The position numbers and the translations under genes were made by a program. From assembly GCA_958496175.1 (NCBI GenBank), contig OY292274.1, forward strand, positions 66,784,630 through 66,848,629: a stretch of 64,000 nt of DNA, given 5' to 3'. Source of the stretch: Sisyra terminalis. Lineage: Eukaryota; Arthropoda; Insecta; Neuroptera; Sisyridae. Shown one piece after another: positions 12,750 through 26,600 of this stretch. Numbering within the stretch: position 1 is the first letter of the stretch; each line of letters begins with the position of its first letter. The notes below the pieces were generated by a model. That model saw only the letters and a list, made by a program, of their open reading frames with translations. It searched no databases and was not told the origin of the DNA.

Positions 12750-14800
12750 CAAAAAAAAACATTTTATTTAAGGGATAGTTTGCCCGGAATTTAAACGAAC
12801 GGGAAATTAAGGAGTTGTACATTAATGCGCCAATTTTAGTCCGAAATAAGGCCATTTCAGGGGGGTGACTTTTCATTATGAGACCTAGTTTTCTCAACGG
12901 ATTTTGATTGAGCGCCTTCTAGTGAATTGCAATGTGAAAAAATTTTCTTCCTGTGGGTAACAGGACGACCACAATTCCAATTCAAAGTTTCAAAAAGGAC
13001 AATTTTCAATAGGATAAAAAGGATATAAGGAATTGTTTTTTTCGCTAAAATTGAACGTAATATTAATGATTGAATCATCCTTAACGATATTAACAAAAAA
13101 AAACATTTTATTTAAGGGATAGTTTGCCCGGAATTTAAACGGGAAATTAAGGAGTTGTACATTAATGCGCCAATTTTCGTCCGAAATAAGGCCATTTCAG
13201 GGGGGTGACTTTTCATTATGAGACCTAGTTTTCTCAACGGATTTTGATTGAGCGCCTTCAAGTGAATTGCAATGTGAAAAAATTTTCTTCCTGTGGGTAA
13301 CAGGACGACCACAATTCCAATTCAAAGTTTCAAAAAGGACAATTTTCAATAGGATAAAAAGGATATAAGGAATTGTTTTTTTCGCTAAAATTGAACGTAA
13401 TATTAATGATTGAATCATCCTTAACGATATTAACAAAAAAAAACATTTTATTTAAGGGATAGTTTGCCCGGAATTTAAACGGGAAATTAAGGAGTTGTAC
13501 ATTAATGCGCCAATTTTCGTCCGATATAAGGCCATTTCAGGGGGGTGACTTTTCATTATGAGACCTAGTTTTCTCAACGGATTTTGATTGAGCGCCTTCT
13601 AGTGAATTGCAATGTGAAAAAATTTTCTTCCTGTGGGTAACAGGACGACCACAATTCCAATTCAAAGTTTCAAAAAGGACAATTTTCAATAGGATAAAAA
13701 GGATATAAGGAATTGTTTTTTTCGCTAAAATTGAACGTAATATTAATGATTGAATCATCCTTAACGATATTAACAAAAAAAAACATTTTATTTAAGGGAT
13801 AGTTTGCCCGGAATTTAAACGAACGGGAAATTAAGGAGTTGTACATTAATGCGCCAATTTTAGTCCGAAATAAGGCCATTTCAGGGGGGTGACTTTTCAT
13901 TATGAGACCTAGTTTTCTCAACGGATTTTGATTGAGCGCCTTCTAGTGAATTGCAATGTGAAAAAATTTTCTTCCTGTGGGTAACAGGACGACCACAATT
14001 CCAATTCAAAGTTTCAAAAAGGACAATTTTCAATAGGATAAAAAGGATATAAGGAATTGTTTTTTTCGCTAAAATTGAACGTAATATTAATGATTGAATC
14101 ATCCTTAACGATATTAACAAAAAAAAACATTTTATTTAAGGGATAGTTTGCCCGGAATTTAAACGGGAAATTAAGGAGTTGTACATTAATGCGCCAATTT
14201 TCGTCCGAAATAAGGCCATTTCAGGGGGGTGACTTTTCATTATGAGACCTAGTTTTCTCAACGGATTTTGATTGAGCGCCTTCAAGTGAATTGCAATGTG
14301 AAAAAATTTTCTTCCTGTGGGTAACAGGACGACCACAATTCCAATTCAAAGTTTCAAAAAGGACAATTTTCAATAGGATAAAAAGGATATAAGGAATTGT
14401 TTTTTTCGCTAAAATTGAACGTAATATTAATGATTGAATCATCCTTAACGATATTAACAAAAAAAAACATTTTATTTAAGGGATAGTTTGCCCGGAATTT
14501 AAACGGGAAATTAAGGAGTTGTACATTAATGCGCCAATTTTCGTCCGATATAAGGCCATTTCAGGGGGGTGACTTTTCATTATGAGACCTAGTTTTCTCA
14601 ACGGATTTTGATTGAGCGCCTTCTAGTGAATTGCAATGTGAAAAAATTTTCTTCCTGTGGGTAACAGGACGACCACAATTCCAATTCAAAGTTTCAAAAA
14701 GGACAATTTTCAATAGGATAAAAAGGATATAAGGAATTGTTTTTTTCGCTAAAATTGAACGTAATATTAATGATTGAATCATCCTTAACGATATTAACAA
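12750..14800 (-). repeat. Three-monomer segment (1024 bp) duplicated in tandem within the array
   Basis: A 4-base insertion (GAAC inside TTTAAACGGG) gives a 344-base monomer at about 12797 and again at about 13821, exactly 1024 bases apart. Each of these monomers also carries TTTTAGTCCGAAA, and the surrounding monomers match in order. This marks a recent duplication of 340+340+344 bases. Confidence 0.8.
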
Positions 14801-17800
14801 AAAAAAACATTTTATTTACGGGATAGTTTGCCCGGAATTTAAACGGGAAATTAAGGAGTTGTACATTAATGCGCCAATTTTCGTCCGAAATAAGGCCATT
14901 TCAGGGGGGTGACTTTTCATTATGAGACCTAGTTTTCTCAACGGATTTTGATTGAGCGCCTTCAAGTGAATTGCAATGTGAAAAAATTTTCTTCCTGTGG
15001 GTAACAGGACGACCACAATTCCAATTCAAAGTTTCAAAAAGGACAATTTTCAATAGGATAAAAAGGATATAAGGAATTGTTTTTTTCGCTAAAATTGAAC
15101 GTAATATTAATGATTGAATCATCCTTAACGATATTAACAAAAAAAAACATTTTATTTAAGGGATAGTTTGCCCGGAATTTAAACGGGAAATTAAGGAGTT
15201 GTACATTAATGCGCCAATTTTCGTCCGATATAAGGCCATTTCAGGGGGGTGACTTTTCATTATGAGACCTAGTTTTCTCAACGGATTTTGATTGAGCGCC
15301 TTCTAGTGAATTGCAATGTGAAAAAATTTTCTTCCTGTGGGTAACAGGACGACCACAATTCCAATTCAAAGTTTCAAAAAGGACAATTTTCAATAGGATA
15401 AAAAGGATATAAGGAATTGTTTTTTTCGCTAAAATTGATCGTAATATTAATGATTGAATCATCCTTAACGATATTAACAAAAAAAAACATTTTATTTACG
15501 GGATAGTTTGCCCGGAATTTAAACGGGAAATTAAGGAGTTGTACATTAATGCGCCAATTTTCGTCCGAAATAAGGCCATTTCAGGGGGGTGACTTTTCAT
15601 TATGAGACCTAGTTTTCTCAACGGATTTTGATTGAGCGCCTTCAAGTGAATTGCAATGTGAAAAAATTTTCTGCCTGTGGGTAACAGGACGACCACAATT
15701 CCAATTCAAAGTTTCAAAAAGGACAATTTTCAATAGGATAAAAAGGATATAAGGAATTGTTTTTTTCGCTAAAATTGAACGTAATATTAATGATTGAATC
15801 ATCCTTAACGATATTAACAAAAAAAACTTTTTATTTACGGGATACTTTGCCCGGAATTTAAACGGGAAATTAAGGAGTTGTACATTAATGCGCCAAATTT
15901 CGTCCGATATAAGGCCATTTCTGGGGGGTGACTTTTCATTATGAGACCTAGTTTTCTCAACGGATTTTGATTGAGCGCCTTCAAGTGAATTGCAATGTGA
16001 AAAAATTTTCTTCCTGTGGGTAACAGGACGACCACAATTCCAATTCAAAGTTTCAAAAAGGACAATTTTCAATAGGATAAAAAGGATATAAGGAATTGTT
16101 TTTTTCGCTAAAATTGAACGTAATATTAATGATTGAATCATCCTTAACGATATTAACAAAAAAAAACATTTTATTTAAGGGATAGTTTGCCCGGAATTTA
16201 AACGGGAAATTAAGGAGTTGTACATTAATGCGCCAATTTTCGTCCGATATAAGGCCATTTCAGGGGGGTGACTTTTCATTATGAGACCTAGTTTTCTCAA
16301 CGGATTTTGATTGAGCGCCTTCAAGTGAATTGCAATGTGAAAAAATTTTCTTCCTGTGGGTAACAGGACGACCACAATTCCAATTCAAAGTTTCAAAAAG
16401 GACAATTTTCAATAGGATAAAAAGGATATAAGGAATTGTTTTTTTCGCTAAAATTGAACGTAATATTAATGATTGAATCATCCTTAACGATATTAACAAA
16501 AAAAAACATTTTATTTAAGGGATAGTTTGCCCGGAATTTAAACGGGAAATTAAGGAGTTGTACATTAATGCGCCAATTTTCGTCCGATATAAGGCCATTT
16601 CAGGGGGGTGACTTTTCATTATGAGACCTAGTTTTCTCAACGGATTTTGATTGAGCGCCTTCTAGTGAATTGCAATGTGAAAAAATTTTCTTCCTGTGGG
16701 TAACAGGACGACCACAATTCCAATTCAAAGTTTCAAAAAGGACAATTTTCAATAGGATAAAAAGGATATAAGGAATTGTTTTTTTCGCTAAAATTGAACG
16801 TAATATTAATGATTGAATCATCCTTAACGATATTAACAAAAAAAACTTTTTATTTACGGGATACTTTGCCCGGAATTTAAACGGGAAATTAAGGAGTTGT
16901 ACATTAATGCGCCAAATTTCGTCCGATATAAGGCCATTTCAGGGGGGTGACTTTTCATTATGAGACCTAGTTTTCTCAACGGATTTTGATTGAGCGCCTT
17001 CAAGTGAATTGCAATGTGAAAAAATTTTCTTCCTGTGGGTAACAGGACGACCACAATTCCAATTCAAAGTTTCAAAAAGGACAATTTTCAATAGGATAAA
17101 AAGGATATAAGGAATTGTTTTTTTCGCTAAAATTGAACGTAATATTAATGATTGAATCATCCTTAACGATATTAACAAAAAAAAACATTTTATTTAAGGG
17201 ATAGTTTGCCCGGAATTTAAACGGGAAATTAAGGAGTTGTACATTAATGCGCCAATTTTCGTCCGAAATAAGGCCATTTCAGGGGGGTGACTTTTCATTA
17301 TGAGACCTAGTTTTCTCAACGGATTTTGATTGAGCGCCTTCAAGTGAATTGCAATGTGAAAAAATTTTCTTCCTGTGGGTAACAGGACGACCACAATTCC
17401 AATTCAAAGTTTCAAAAAAGACAATTTTCAATAGGATAAAAAGGATATAAGGAATTGTTTTTTTCGCTAAAATTGAACGTAATATTAATGATTGAATCAT
17501 CCTTAACGATATTAACAAAAAAAAACATTTTATTTAAGGGATAGTTTGCCCGGAATTTAAACGGGAAATTAAGGAGTTGTACATTAATGCGCCAATTTTC
17601 GTCCGAAATAAGGCCATTTCAGGGGGGTGACTTTTCATTATGAGACCTAGTTTTCTCAACGGATTTTGATTGAGCGCCTTCAAGTGAATTGCAATGTGAA
17701 AAAATTTTCTTCCTGTGGGTAACAGGACGACCACAATTCCAATTCAAAGTTTCAAAAAGGACAATTTTCAATAGGATAAAAAGGATATAAGGAATTGTTT

Positions 17801-20677
17801 TTTTCGCTAAAATTGAACGTAATATTAATGATTGAATCATCCTTAACGATATTAACAAAAAAAACTTTTTATTTACGGGATAGTTTGCCCGGAATTTAAA
17901 CGGGAAATTAAGGAGTTGTACATTAATGCGCCAAATTTCGTCCGATATAAGGCCATTTCAGGGGGGTGACTTTTCATTATGAGACCTAGTTTTCTCAACG
18001 GATTTTGATTGAGCGCCTTCTAGTGAATTGCAATGTGAAAAAATTTTCTTCCTGTGGGTAACAGGACGACCACAATTCCAATTCAAAGTTTCAAAAAGGA
18101 CAATTTTCAATAGGATAAAAAGGATATAAGGAATTGTTTTTTTCGCTAAAATTGAACGTAATATTAATGATTGAATCATCCTTAACGATATTAACAAAAA
18201 AAAACATTTTATTTAAGGGATAGTTTGCCCGGAATTTAAACGGGAAATTAAGGAGTTGTACATTAATGCGCCAATTTTCGTCCGATATAAGGCCATTTCA
18301 GGGGGGTGACTTTTCATTATGAGACCTAGTTTTCTCAACGGATTTTGATTGAGCGCCTTCTAGTGAATTGCAATGTGAAAAAATTTTCTTCCTGTGGGTA
18401 ACAGGACGACCACAATTCCAATTCAAAGTTTCAAAAAGGACAATTTTCAATAGGATAAAAAGGATATAAGGATTTGTTTTTTTCGCTAAAATTGAACGTA
18501 ATATTAATGATTGAATCATCCTTAACGATATTAACAAAAAAAAACATTTTATTTACGGGATAGTTTGCCCGGAATTTAAACGGGAAATTAAGGAGTTGTA
18601 CATTAATGCGCCAATTTTCGTCCGATATAAGGCCATTTCAGGGGGGTGACTTTTCATTATGAGACCTAGTTTTCTCAACGGATTTTGATTGAGCGCCTTC
18701 AAGTGAATTGCAATGTGAAAAAATTTTCTTCCTGTGGGTAACAGGACGACCACAATTCCAATTCAAAGTTTCAAAAAGGACAATTTTCAATAGGATAAAA
18801 AGGATATAAGGAATGGTTTTTTTCGCTAAAATTGAACGTAATATTAATGATTGAATCATCCTTAACGATATTAACAAAAAAAAACATTTTATTTAAGGGA
18901 TAGTTTGCCCGGAATTTAAACGGGAAATTAAGGAGTTGTACATTAATGCGCCAATTTTCGTCCGATATAAGGCCATTTCAGGGGGGTGACTTTTCATTAT
19001 GAGACCTAGTTTTCTCAACGGATTTTGATTGAGCGCCTTCTAGTGAATTGCAATGTGAAAAAATTTTCTTCCTGTGGGTAACAGGACGACCACAATTCCA
19101 ATTCAAAGTTTCAAAAAGGACAATTTTCAATAGGATAAAAAGGATATAAGGAATTGTTTTTTTCGCTAAAATTGAACGTAATATTAATGATTGAATCATC
19201 CTTAACGATATTAACAAAAAAAAACATTTTATTTAAGGGATAGTTTGCCCGGAATTTAAACGGGAAATTAAGGAGTTGTACATTAATGCGCCAATTTTCG
19301 TCCGATATAAGGCCATTTCAGGGGGGTGACTTTTCATTATGAGACCTAGTTTTCTCAACGGATTTTGATTGAGCGCCTTCAAGTGAATTGCAATGTGAAA
19401 AAATTTTCTTCCTGTGGGTAACAGGACGACCACAATTCCAATTCAAAGTTTCAAAAAGGACAATTTTCAATAGGATAAAAAGGATATAAGGAATTGTTTT
19501 TTTCGCTAAAATTGAACGTAATATTAATGATTGAATCATCCTTAACGATATTAACAAAAAAAAACATTTTATTTAAGGGATAGTTTGCCCGGAATTTAAA
19601 CGGGAAATTAAGGAGTTGTACATTAATGCGCCAATTTTCGTCCGATATAAGGCCATTTCAGGGGGGTGACTTTTCATTATGAGACCTAGTTTTCTCAACG
19701 GATTTTGATTGAGCGCCTTCTAGTGAATTGCAATGTGAAAAAATTTTCTTCCTGTGGGTAACAGGACGACCACAATTCCAATTCAAAGTTTCAAAAAGGA
19801 CAATTTTCAATAGGATAAAAAGGATATAAGGATTTGTTTTTTTCGCTAAAATTGAACGTAATATTAATGATTGAATCATCCTTAACGATATTAACAAAAA
19901 AAAACATTTTATTTACGGGATAGTTTGCCCGGAATTTAAACGGGAAATTAAGGAGTTGTACATTAATGCGCCAATTTTCGTCCGATATAAGGCCATTTCA
20001 GGGGGGTGACTTTTCATTATGAGACCTAGTTTTCTCAACGGATTTTGATTGAGCGCCTTCTAGTGAATTGCAATGTGAAAAAATTTTCTTCCTGTGGGTA
20101 ACAGGACGACCACAATTCCAATTCAAAGTTTCAAAAAGGACAATATTCAATAGGATAAAAAGGATATAAGGAATTGTTTTTTTCGCTAAAATTGAACGTA
20201 ATATTAATGATTGAATCATCCTTAACGATATTAACAAAAAAAAACATTTTATTTAAGGGATAGTTTGCCCGGAATTTAAACGGGAAATTAAGGAGTTGTA
20301 CATTAATGCGCCAATTTTCGTCCGATATAAGGCCATTTCAGGGGGGTGACTTTTCATTATGAGACCTAGTTTTCTCAACGGATTTTGATTGAGCGCCTTC
20401 AAGTGAATTGCAATGTGAAAAAATTTTCTTCCTGTGGGTAACAGGACGACCACAATTCCAATTCAAAGTTTCAAAAAGGACAATTTTCAATAGGATAAAA
20501 AGGATATAAGGAATTGTTTTTTTCGCTAAAATTGAACGTAATATTAATGATTGAATCATCCTTAACGATATTAACAAAAAAAAACATTTTATTTAAGGGA
20601 TAGTTTGCCCGGAATTTAAACGGGAAATTAAGGAGTTGTACATTAATGCGCCAATTTTCGTCCGATATAAGGCCATT

Positions 20678-23600
20678 TCAGGGGGGTGACTTTTCATTAT
20701 GAGACCTAGTTTTCTCAACGGATTTTGATTGAGCGCCTTCTAGTGAATTGCAATGTGAAAAAATTTTCTTCCTGTGGGTAACAGGACGACCACAATTCCA
20801 ATTCAAAGTTTCAAAAAGGACAATTTTCAATAGGATAAAAAGGATATAAGGATTTGTTTTTTTCGCTAAAATTGAACGTAATATTAATGATTGAATCATC
20901 CTTAACGATATTAACAAAAAAAAACATTTTATTTACGGGATAGTTTGCCCGGAATTTAAACGGGAAATTAAGGAGTTGTACATTAATGCGCCAATTTTCG
21001 TCCGATATAAGGCCATTTCAGGGGGGTGACTTTTCATTATGAGACCTAGTTTTCTCAACGGATTTTGATTGAGCGCCTTCAAGTGAATTGCAATGTGAAA
21101 AAATTTTCTTCCTGTGGGTAACAGGACGACCACAATTCCAATTCAAAGTTTCAAAAAGGACAATTTTCAATAGGATAAAAAGGATATAAGGAATTGTTTT
21201 TTTCGCTAAAATTGAACGTAATATTAATGATTGAATCATCCTTAACGATATTAACAAAAAAAAACATTTTATTTAAGGGATAGTTTGCCCGGAATTTAAA
21301 CGGGAAATTAAGGAGTTGTACATTAATGCGCCAATTTTCGTCCGAAATAAGGCCATTTCAGGGGGGTGACTTTTCATTATGAGACCTAGTTTTCTCAACG
21401 GATTTTGATTGAGCGCCTTCAAGTGAATTGCAATGTGAAAAAATTTTCTGCCTGTGGGTAACAGGACGACCACAATTCCAATTCAAAGTTTCAAAAAGGA
21501 CAATTTTCAATAGGATAAAAAGGATATAAGGAATTGTTTTTTTCGGTAAAATTGAACGTAATATTAATGATTGAATCATCCTTAACGATATTAACAAAAA
21601 AAAACATTTTATTTAAGGGATAGTTTGCCCGGAATTTAAACGGGAAATTAAGGAGTTGTACATTAATGCGCCAATTTTCGTCCGATATAAGGCCATTTCA
21701 GGGGGGTGACTTTTCATTATGAGACCTAGTTTTCTCAACGGATTTTGATTGAGCGCCTTCAAGTGAATTGCAATGTGAAAAAATTTTCTTCCTGTGGGTA
21801 ACAGGACGACCACAATTCCAATTCAAAGTTTCAAAAAGGACAATTTTCAATAGGATAAAAAGGATATAAGGAATTGTTTTTTTCGCTAAAATTGAACGTA
21901 ATATTAATGATTGAATCATCCTTAACGATATTAACAAAAAAAAACATTTTATTTAAGGGATAGTTTGCCCGGAATTTAAACGGGAAATTAAGGAGTTGTA
22001 CATTAATGCGCCAATTTTCGTCCGATATAAGGCCATTTCAGGGGGGTGACTTTTCATTATGAGACCTAGTTTTCTCAACGGATTTTGATTGAGCGCCTTC
22101 TAGTGAATTGCAATGTGAAAAAATTTTCTTCCTGTGGGTAACAGGACGACCACAATTCCAATTCAAAGTTTCAAAAAGGACAATTTTCAATAGGATAAAA
22201 AGGATATAAGGATTTGTTTTTTTCGCTAAAATTGAACGTAATATTAATGATTGAATCATCCTTAACGATATTAACAAAAAAAAACATTTTATTTACGGGA
22301 TAGTTTGCCCGGAATTTAAACGGGAAATTAAGGAGTTGTACATTAATGCGCCAATTTTCGTCCGATATAAGGCCATTTCAGGGGGGTGACTTTTCATTAT
22401 GAGACCTAGTTTTCTCAACGGATTTTGATTGAGCGCCTTCAAGTGAATTGCAATGTGAAAAAATTTTCTTCCTGTGGGTAACAGGACGACCACAATTCCA
22501 ATTCAAAGTTTCAAAAAGGACAATTTTCAATAGGATAAAAAGGATATAAGGAATTGTTTTTTTCGCTAAAATTGAACGTAATATTAATGATTGAATCATC
22601 CTTAACGATATTAACAAAAAAAAACATTTTATTTAAGGGATAGTTTGCCCGGAATTTAAACGGGAAATTAAGGAGTTGTACATTAATGCGCCAATTTTCG
22701 TCCGAAATAAGGCCATTTCAGGGGGGTGACTTTTCATTATGAGACCTAGTTTTCTCAACGGATTTTGATTGAGCGCCTTCAAGTGAATTGCAATGTGAAA
22801 AAATTTTCTGCCTGTGGGTAACAGGACGACCACAATTCCAATTCAAAGTTTCAAAAAGGACAATTTTCAATAGGATAAAAAGGATATAAGGAATTGTTTT
22901 TTTCGCTAAAATTGAACGTAATATTAATGATTGAATCATCCTTAACGATATTAACAAAAAAAAACATTTTATTTAAGGGATAGTTTGCCCGGAATTTAAA
23001 CGGGAAATTAAGGAGTTGTACATTAATGCGCCAATTTTCGTCCGATATAAGGCCATTTCAGGGGGGTGACTTTTCATTATGAGACCTAGTTTTCTCAACG
23101 GATTTTGATTGAGCGCCTTCAAGTGAATTGCAATGTGAAAAAATTTTCTTCCTGTGGGTAACAGGACGACCACAATTCCAATTCAAAGTTTCAAAAAGGA
23201 CAATTTTCAATAGGATAAAAAGGATATAAGGAATTGTTTTTTTCGCTAAAATTGAACGTAATATTAATGATTGAATCATCCTTAACGATATTAACAAAAA
23301 AAAACATTTTATTTAAGGGATAGTTTGCCCGGAATTTAAACGGGAAATTAAGGAGTTGTACATTAATGCGCCAATTTTCGTCCGATATAAGGCCATTTCA
23401 GGGGGGTGACTTTTCATTATGAGACCTAGTTTTCTCAACGGATTTTGATTGAGCGCCTTCAAGTGAATTGCAATGTGAAAAAATTTTCTTCCTGTGGGTA
23501 ACAGGACGACCACAATTCCAATTCAAAGTTTCAAAAAGGACAATTTTCAATAGGATAAAAAGGATATAAGGAATTGTTTTTTTCGCTAAAATTGAACGTA

Positions 23601-26600
23601 ATATTAATGATTGAATCATCCTTAACGATATTAACAAAAAAAAACATTTTATTTAAGGGATAGTTTGCCCGGAATTTAAACGGGAAATTAAGGAGTTGTA
23701 CATTAATGCGCCAATTTTCGTCCGATATAAGGCCATTTCAGGGGGGTGACTTTTCATTATGAGACCTAGTTTTCTCAACGGATTTTGATTGAGCGCCTTC
23801 TAGTGAATTGCAATGTGAAAAAATTTTCTTCCTGTGGGTAACAGGACGACCACAATTCCAATTCAAAGTTTCAAAAAGGACAATTTTCAATAGGATAAAA
23901 AGGATATAAGGATTTGTTTTTTTCGCTAAAATTGAACGTAATATTAATGATTGAATCATCCTTAACGATATTAACAAAAAAAAACATTTTATTTACGGGA
24001 TAGTTTGCCCGGAATTTAAACGGGAAATTAAGGAGTTGTACATTAATGCGCCAATTTTCGTCCGATATAAGGCCATTTCAGGGGGGTGACTTTTCATTAT
24101 GAGACCTAGTTTTCTCAACGGATTTTGATTGAGCGCCTTCAAGTGAATTGCAATGTGAAAAAATTTTCTTCCTGTGGGTAACAGGACGACCACAATTCCA
24201 ATTCAAAGTTTCAAAAAGGACAATTTTCAATAGGATAAAAAGGATATAAGGAATTGTTTTTTTCGCTAAAATTGAACGTAATATTAATGATTGAATCATC
24301 CTTAACGATATTAACAAAAAAAAACATTTTATTTAAGGGATAGTTTGCCCGGAATTTAAACGGGAAATTAAGGAGTTGTACATTAATGCGCCAATTTTCG
24401 TCCGAAATAAGGCCATTTCAGGGGGGTGACTTTTCATTATGAGACCTAGTTTTCTCAACGGATTTTGATTGAGCGCCTTCAAGTGAATTGCAATGTGAAA
24501 AAATTTTCTGCCTGTGGGTAACAGGACGACCACAATTCCAATTCAAAGTTTCAAAAAGGACAATTTTCAATAGGATAAAAAGGATATAAGGAATTGTTTT
24601 TTTCGCTAAAATTGAACGTAATATTAATGATTGAATCATCCTTAACGATATTAACAAAAAAAAACATTTTATTTAAGGGATAGTTTGCCCGGAATTTAAA
24701 CGGGAAATTAAGGAGTTGTACATTAATGCGCCAATTTTCGTCCGATATAAGGCCATTTCAGGGGGGTGACTTTTCATTATGAGACCTAGTTTTCTCAACG
24801 GATTTTGATTGAGCGCCTTCAAGTGAATTGCAATGTGAAAAAATTTTCTTCCTGTGGGTAACAGGACGACCACAATTCCAATTCAAAGTTTCAAAAAGGA
24901 CAATTTTCAATAGGATAAAAAGGATATAAGGAATTGTTTTTTTCGCTAAAATTGAACGTAATATTAATGATTGAATCATCCTTAACGATATTAACAAAAA
25001 AAAACATTTTATTTAAGGGATAGTTTGCCCGGAATTTAAACGGGAAATTAAGGAGTTGTACATTAATGCGCCAATTTTCGTCCGATATAAGGCCATTTCA
25101 GGGGGGTGACTTTTCATTATGAGACCTAGTTTTCTCAACGGATTTTGATTGAGCGCCTTCTAGTGAATTGCAATGTGAAAAAATTTTCTTCCTGTGGGTA
25201 ACAGGACGACCACAATTCCAATTCAAAGTTTCAAAAAGGACAATTTTCAATAGGATAAAAAGGATATAAGGATTTGTTTTTTTCGCTAAAATTGAACGTA
25301 ATATTAATGATTGAATCATCCTTAACGATATTAACAAAAAAAAACATTTTATTTACGGGATAGTTTGCCCGGAATTTAAACGGGAAATTAAGGAGTTGTA
25401 CATTAATGCGCCAATTTTCGTCCGATATAAGGCCATTTCAGGGGGGTGACTTTTCATTATGAGACCTAGTTTTCTCAACGGATTTTGATTGAGCGCCTTC
25501 AAGTGAATTGCAATGTGAAAAAATTTTCTGCCTGTGGGTAACAGGACGACCACAATTCCAATTCAAAGTTTCAAAAAGGACAATTTTCAATAGGATAAAA
25601 AGGATATAAGGAATTGTTTTTTTCGCTAAAATTGAACGTAATATTAATGATTGAATCATCCTTAACGATATTAACAAAAAAAAACATTTTATTTAAGGGA
25701 TAGTTTGCCCGGAATTTAAACGGGAAATTAAGGAGTTGTACATTAATGCGCCAATTTTCGTCCGATATAAGGCCATTTCAGGGGGGTGACTTTTCATTAT
25801 GAGACCTAGTTTTCTCAACGGATTTTGATTGAGCGCCTTCTAGTGAATTGCAATGTGAAAAAATTTTCTTCCTGTGGGTAACAGGACGACCACAATTCCA
25901 ATTCAAAGTTTCAAAAAGGACAATATTCAATAGGATAAAAAGGATATAAGGAATTGTTTTTTTCGCTAAAATTGAACGTAATATTAATGATTGAATCATC
26001 CTTAACGATATTAACAAAAAAAAACATTTTATTTAAGGGATAGTTTGCCCGGAATTTAAACGGGAAATTAAGGAGTTGTACATTAATGCGCCAATTTTCG
26101 TCCGATATAAGGCCATTTCAGGGGGGTGACTTTTCATTATGAGACCTAGTTTTCTCAACGGATTTTGATTGAGCGCCTTCAAGTGAATTGCAATGTGAAA
26201 AAATTTTCTTCCTGTGGGTAACAGGACGACCACAATTCCAATTCAAAGTTTCAAAAAGGACAATTTTCAATAGGATAAAAAGGATATAAGGAATTGTTTT
26301 TTTCGCTAAAATTGAACGTAATATTAATGATTGAATCATCCTTAACGATATTAACAAAAAAAAACATTTTATTTAAGGGATAGTTTGCCCGGAATTTAAA
26401 CGGGAAATTAAGGAGTTGTACATTAATGCGCCAATTTTCGTCCGATATAAGGCCATTTCAGGGGGGTGACTTTTCATTATGAGACCTAGTTTTCTCAACG
26501 GATTTTGATTGAGCGCCTTCTAGTGAATTGCAATGTGAAAAAATTTTCTTCCTGTGGGTAACAGGACGACCACAATTCCAATTCAAAGTTTCAAAAAGGA

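Noticed and set aside
15581..16159. 192-codon frame spanning two monomers (also 151 codons at 32236-32691)
   Set aside because: Both arise where single-base indels bring two monomers into the same frame; there is no ATG start, splice context or family resemblance.
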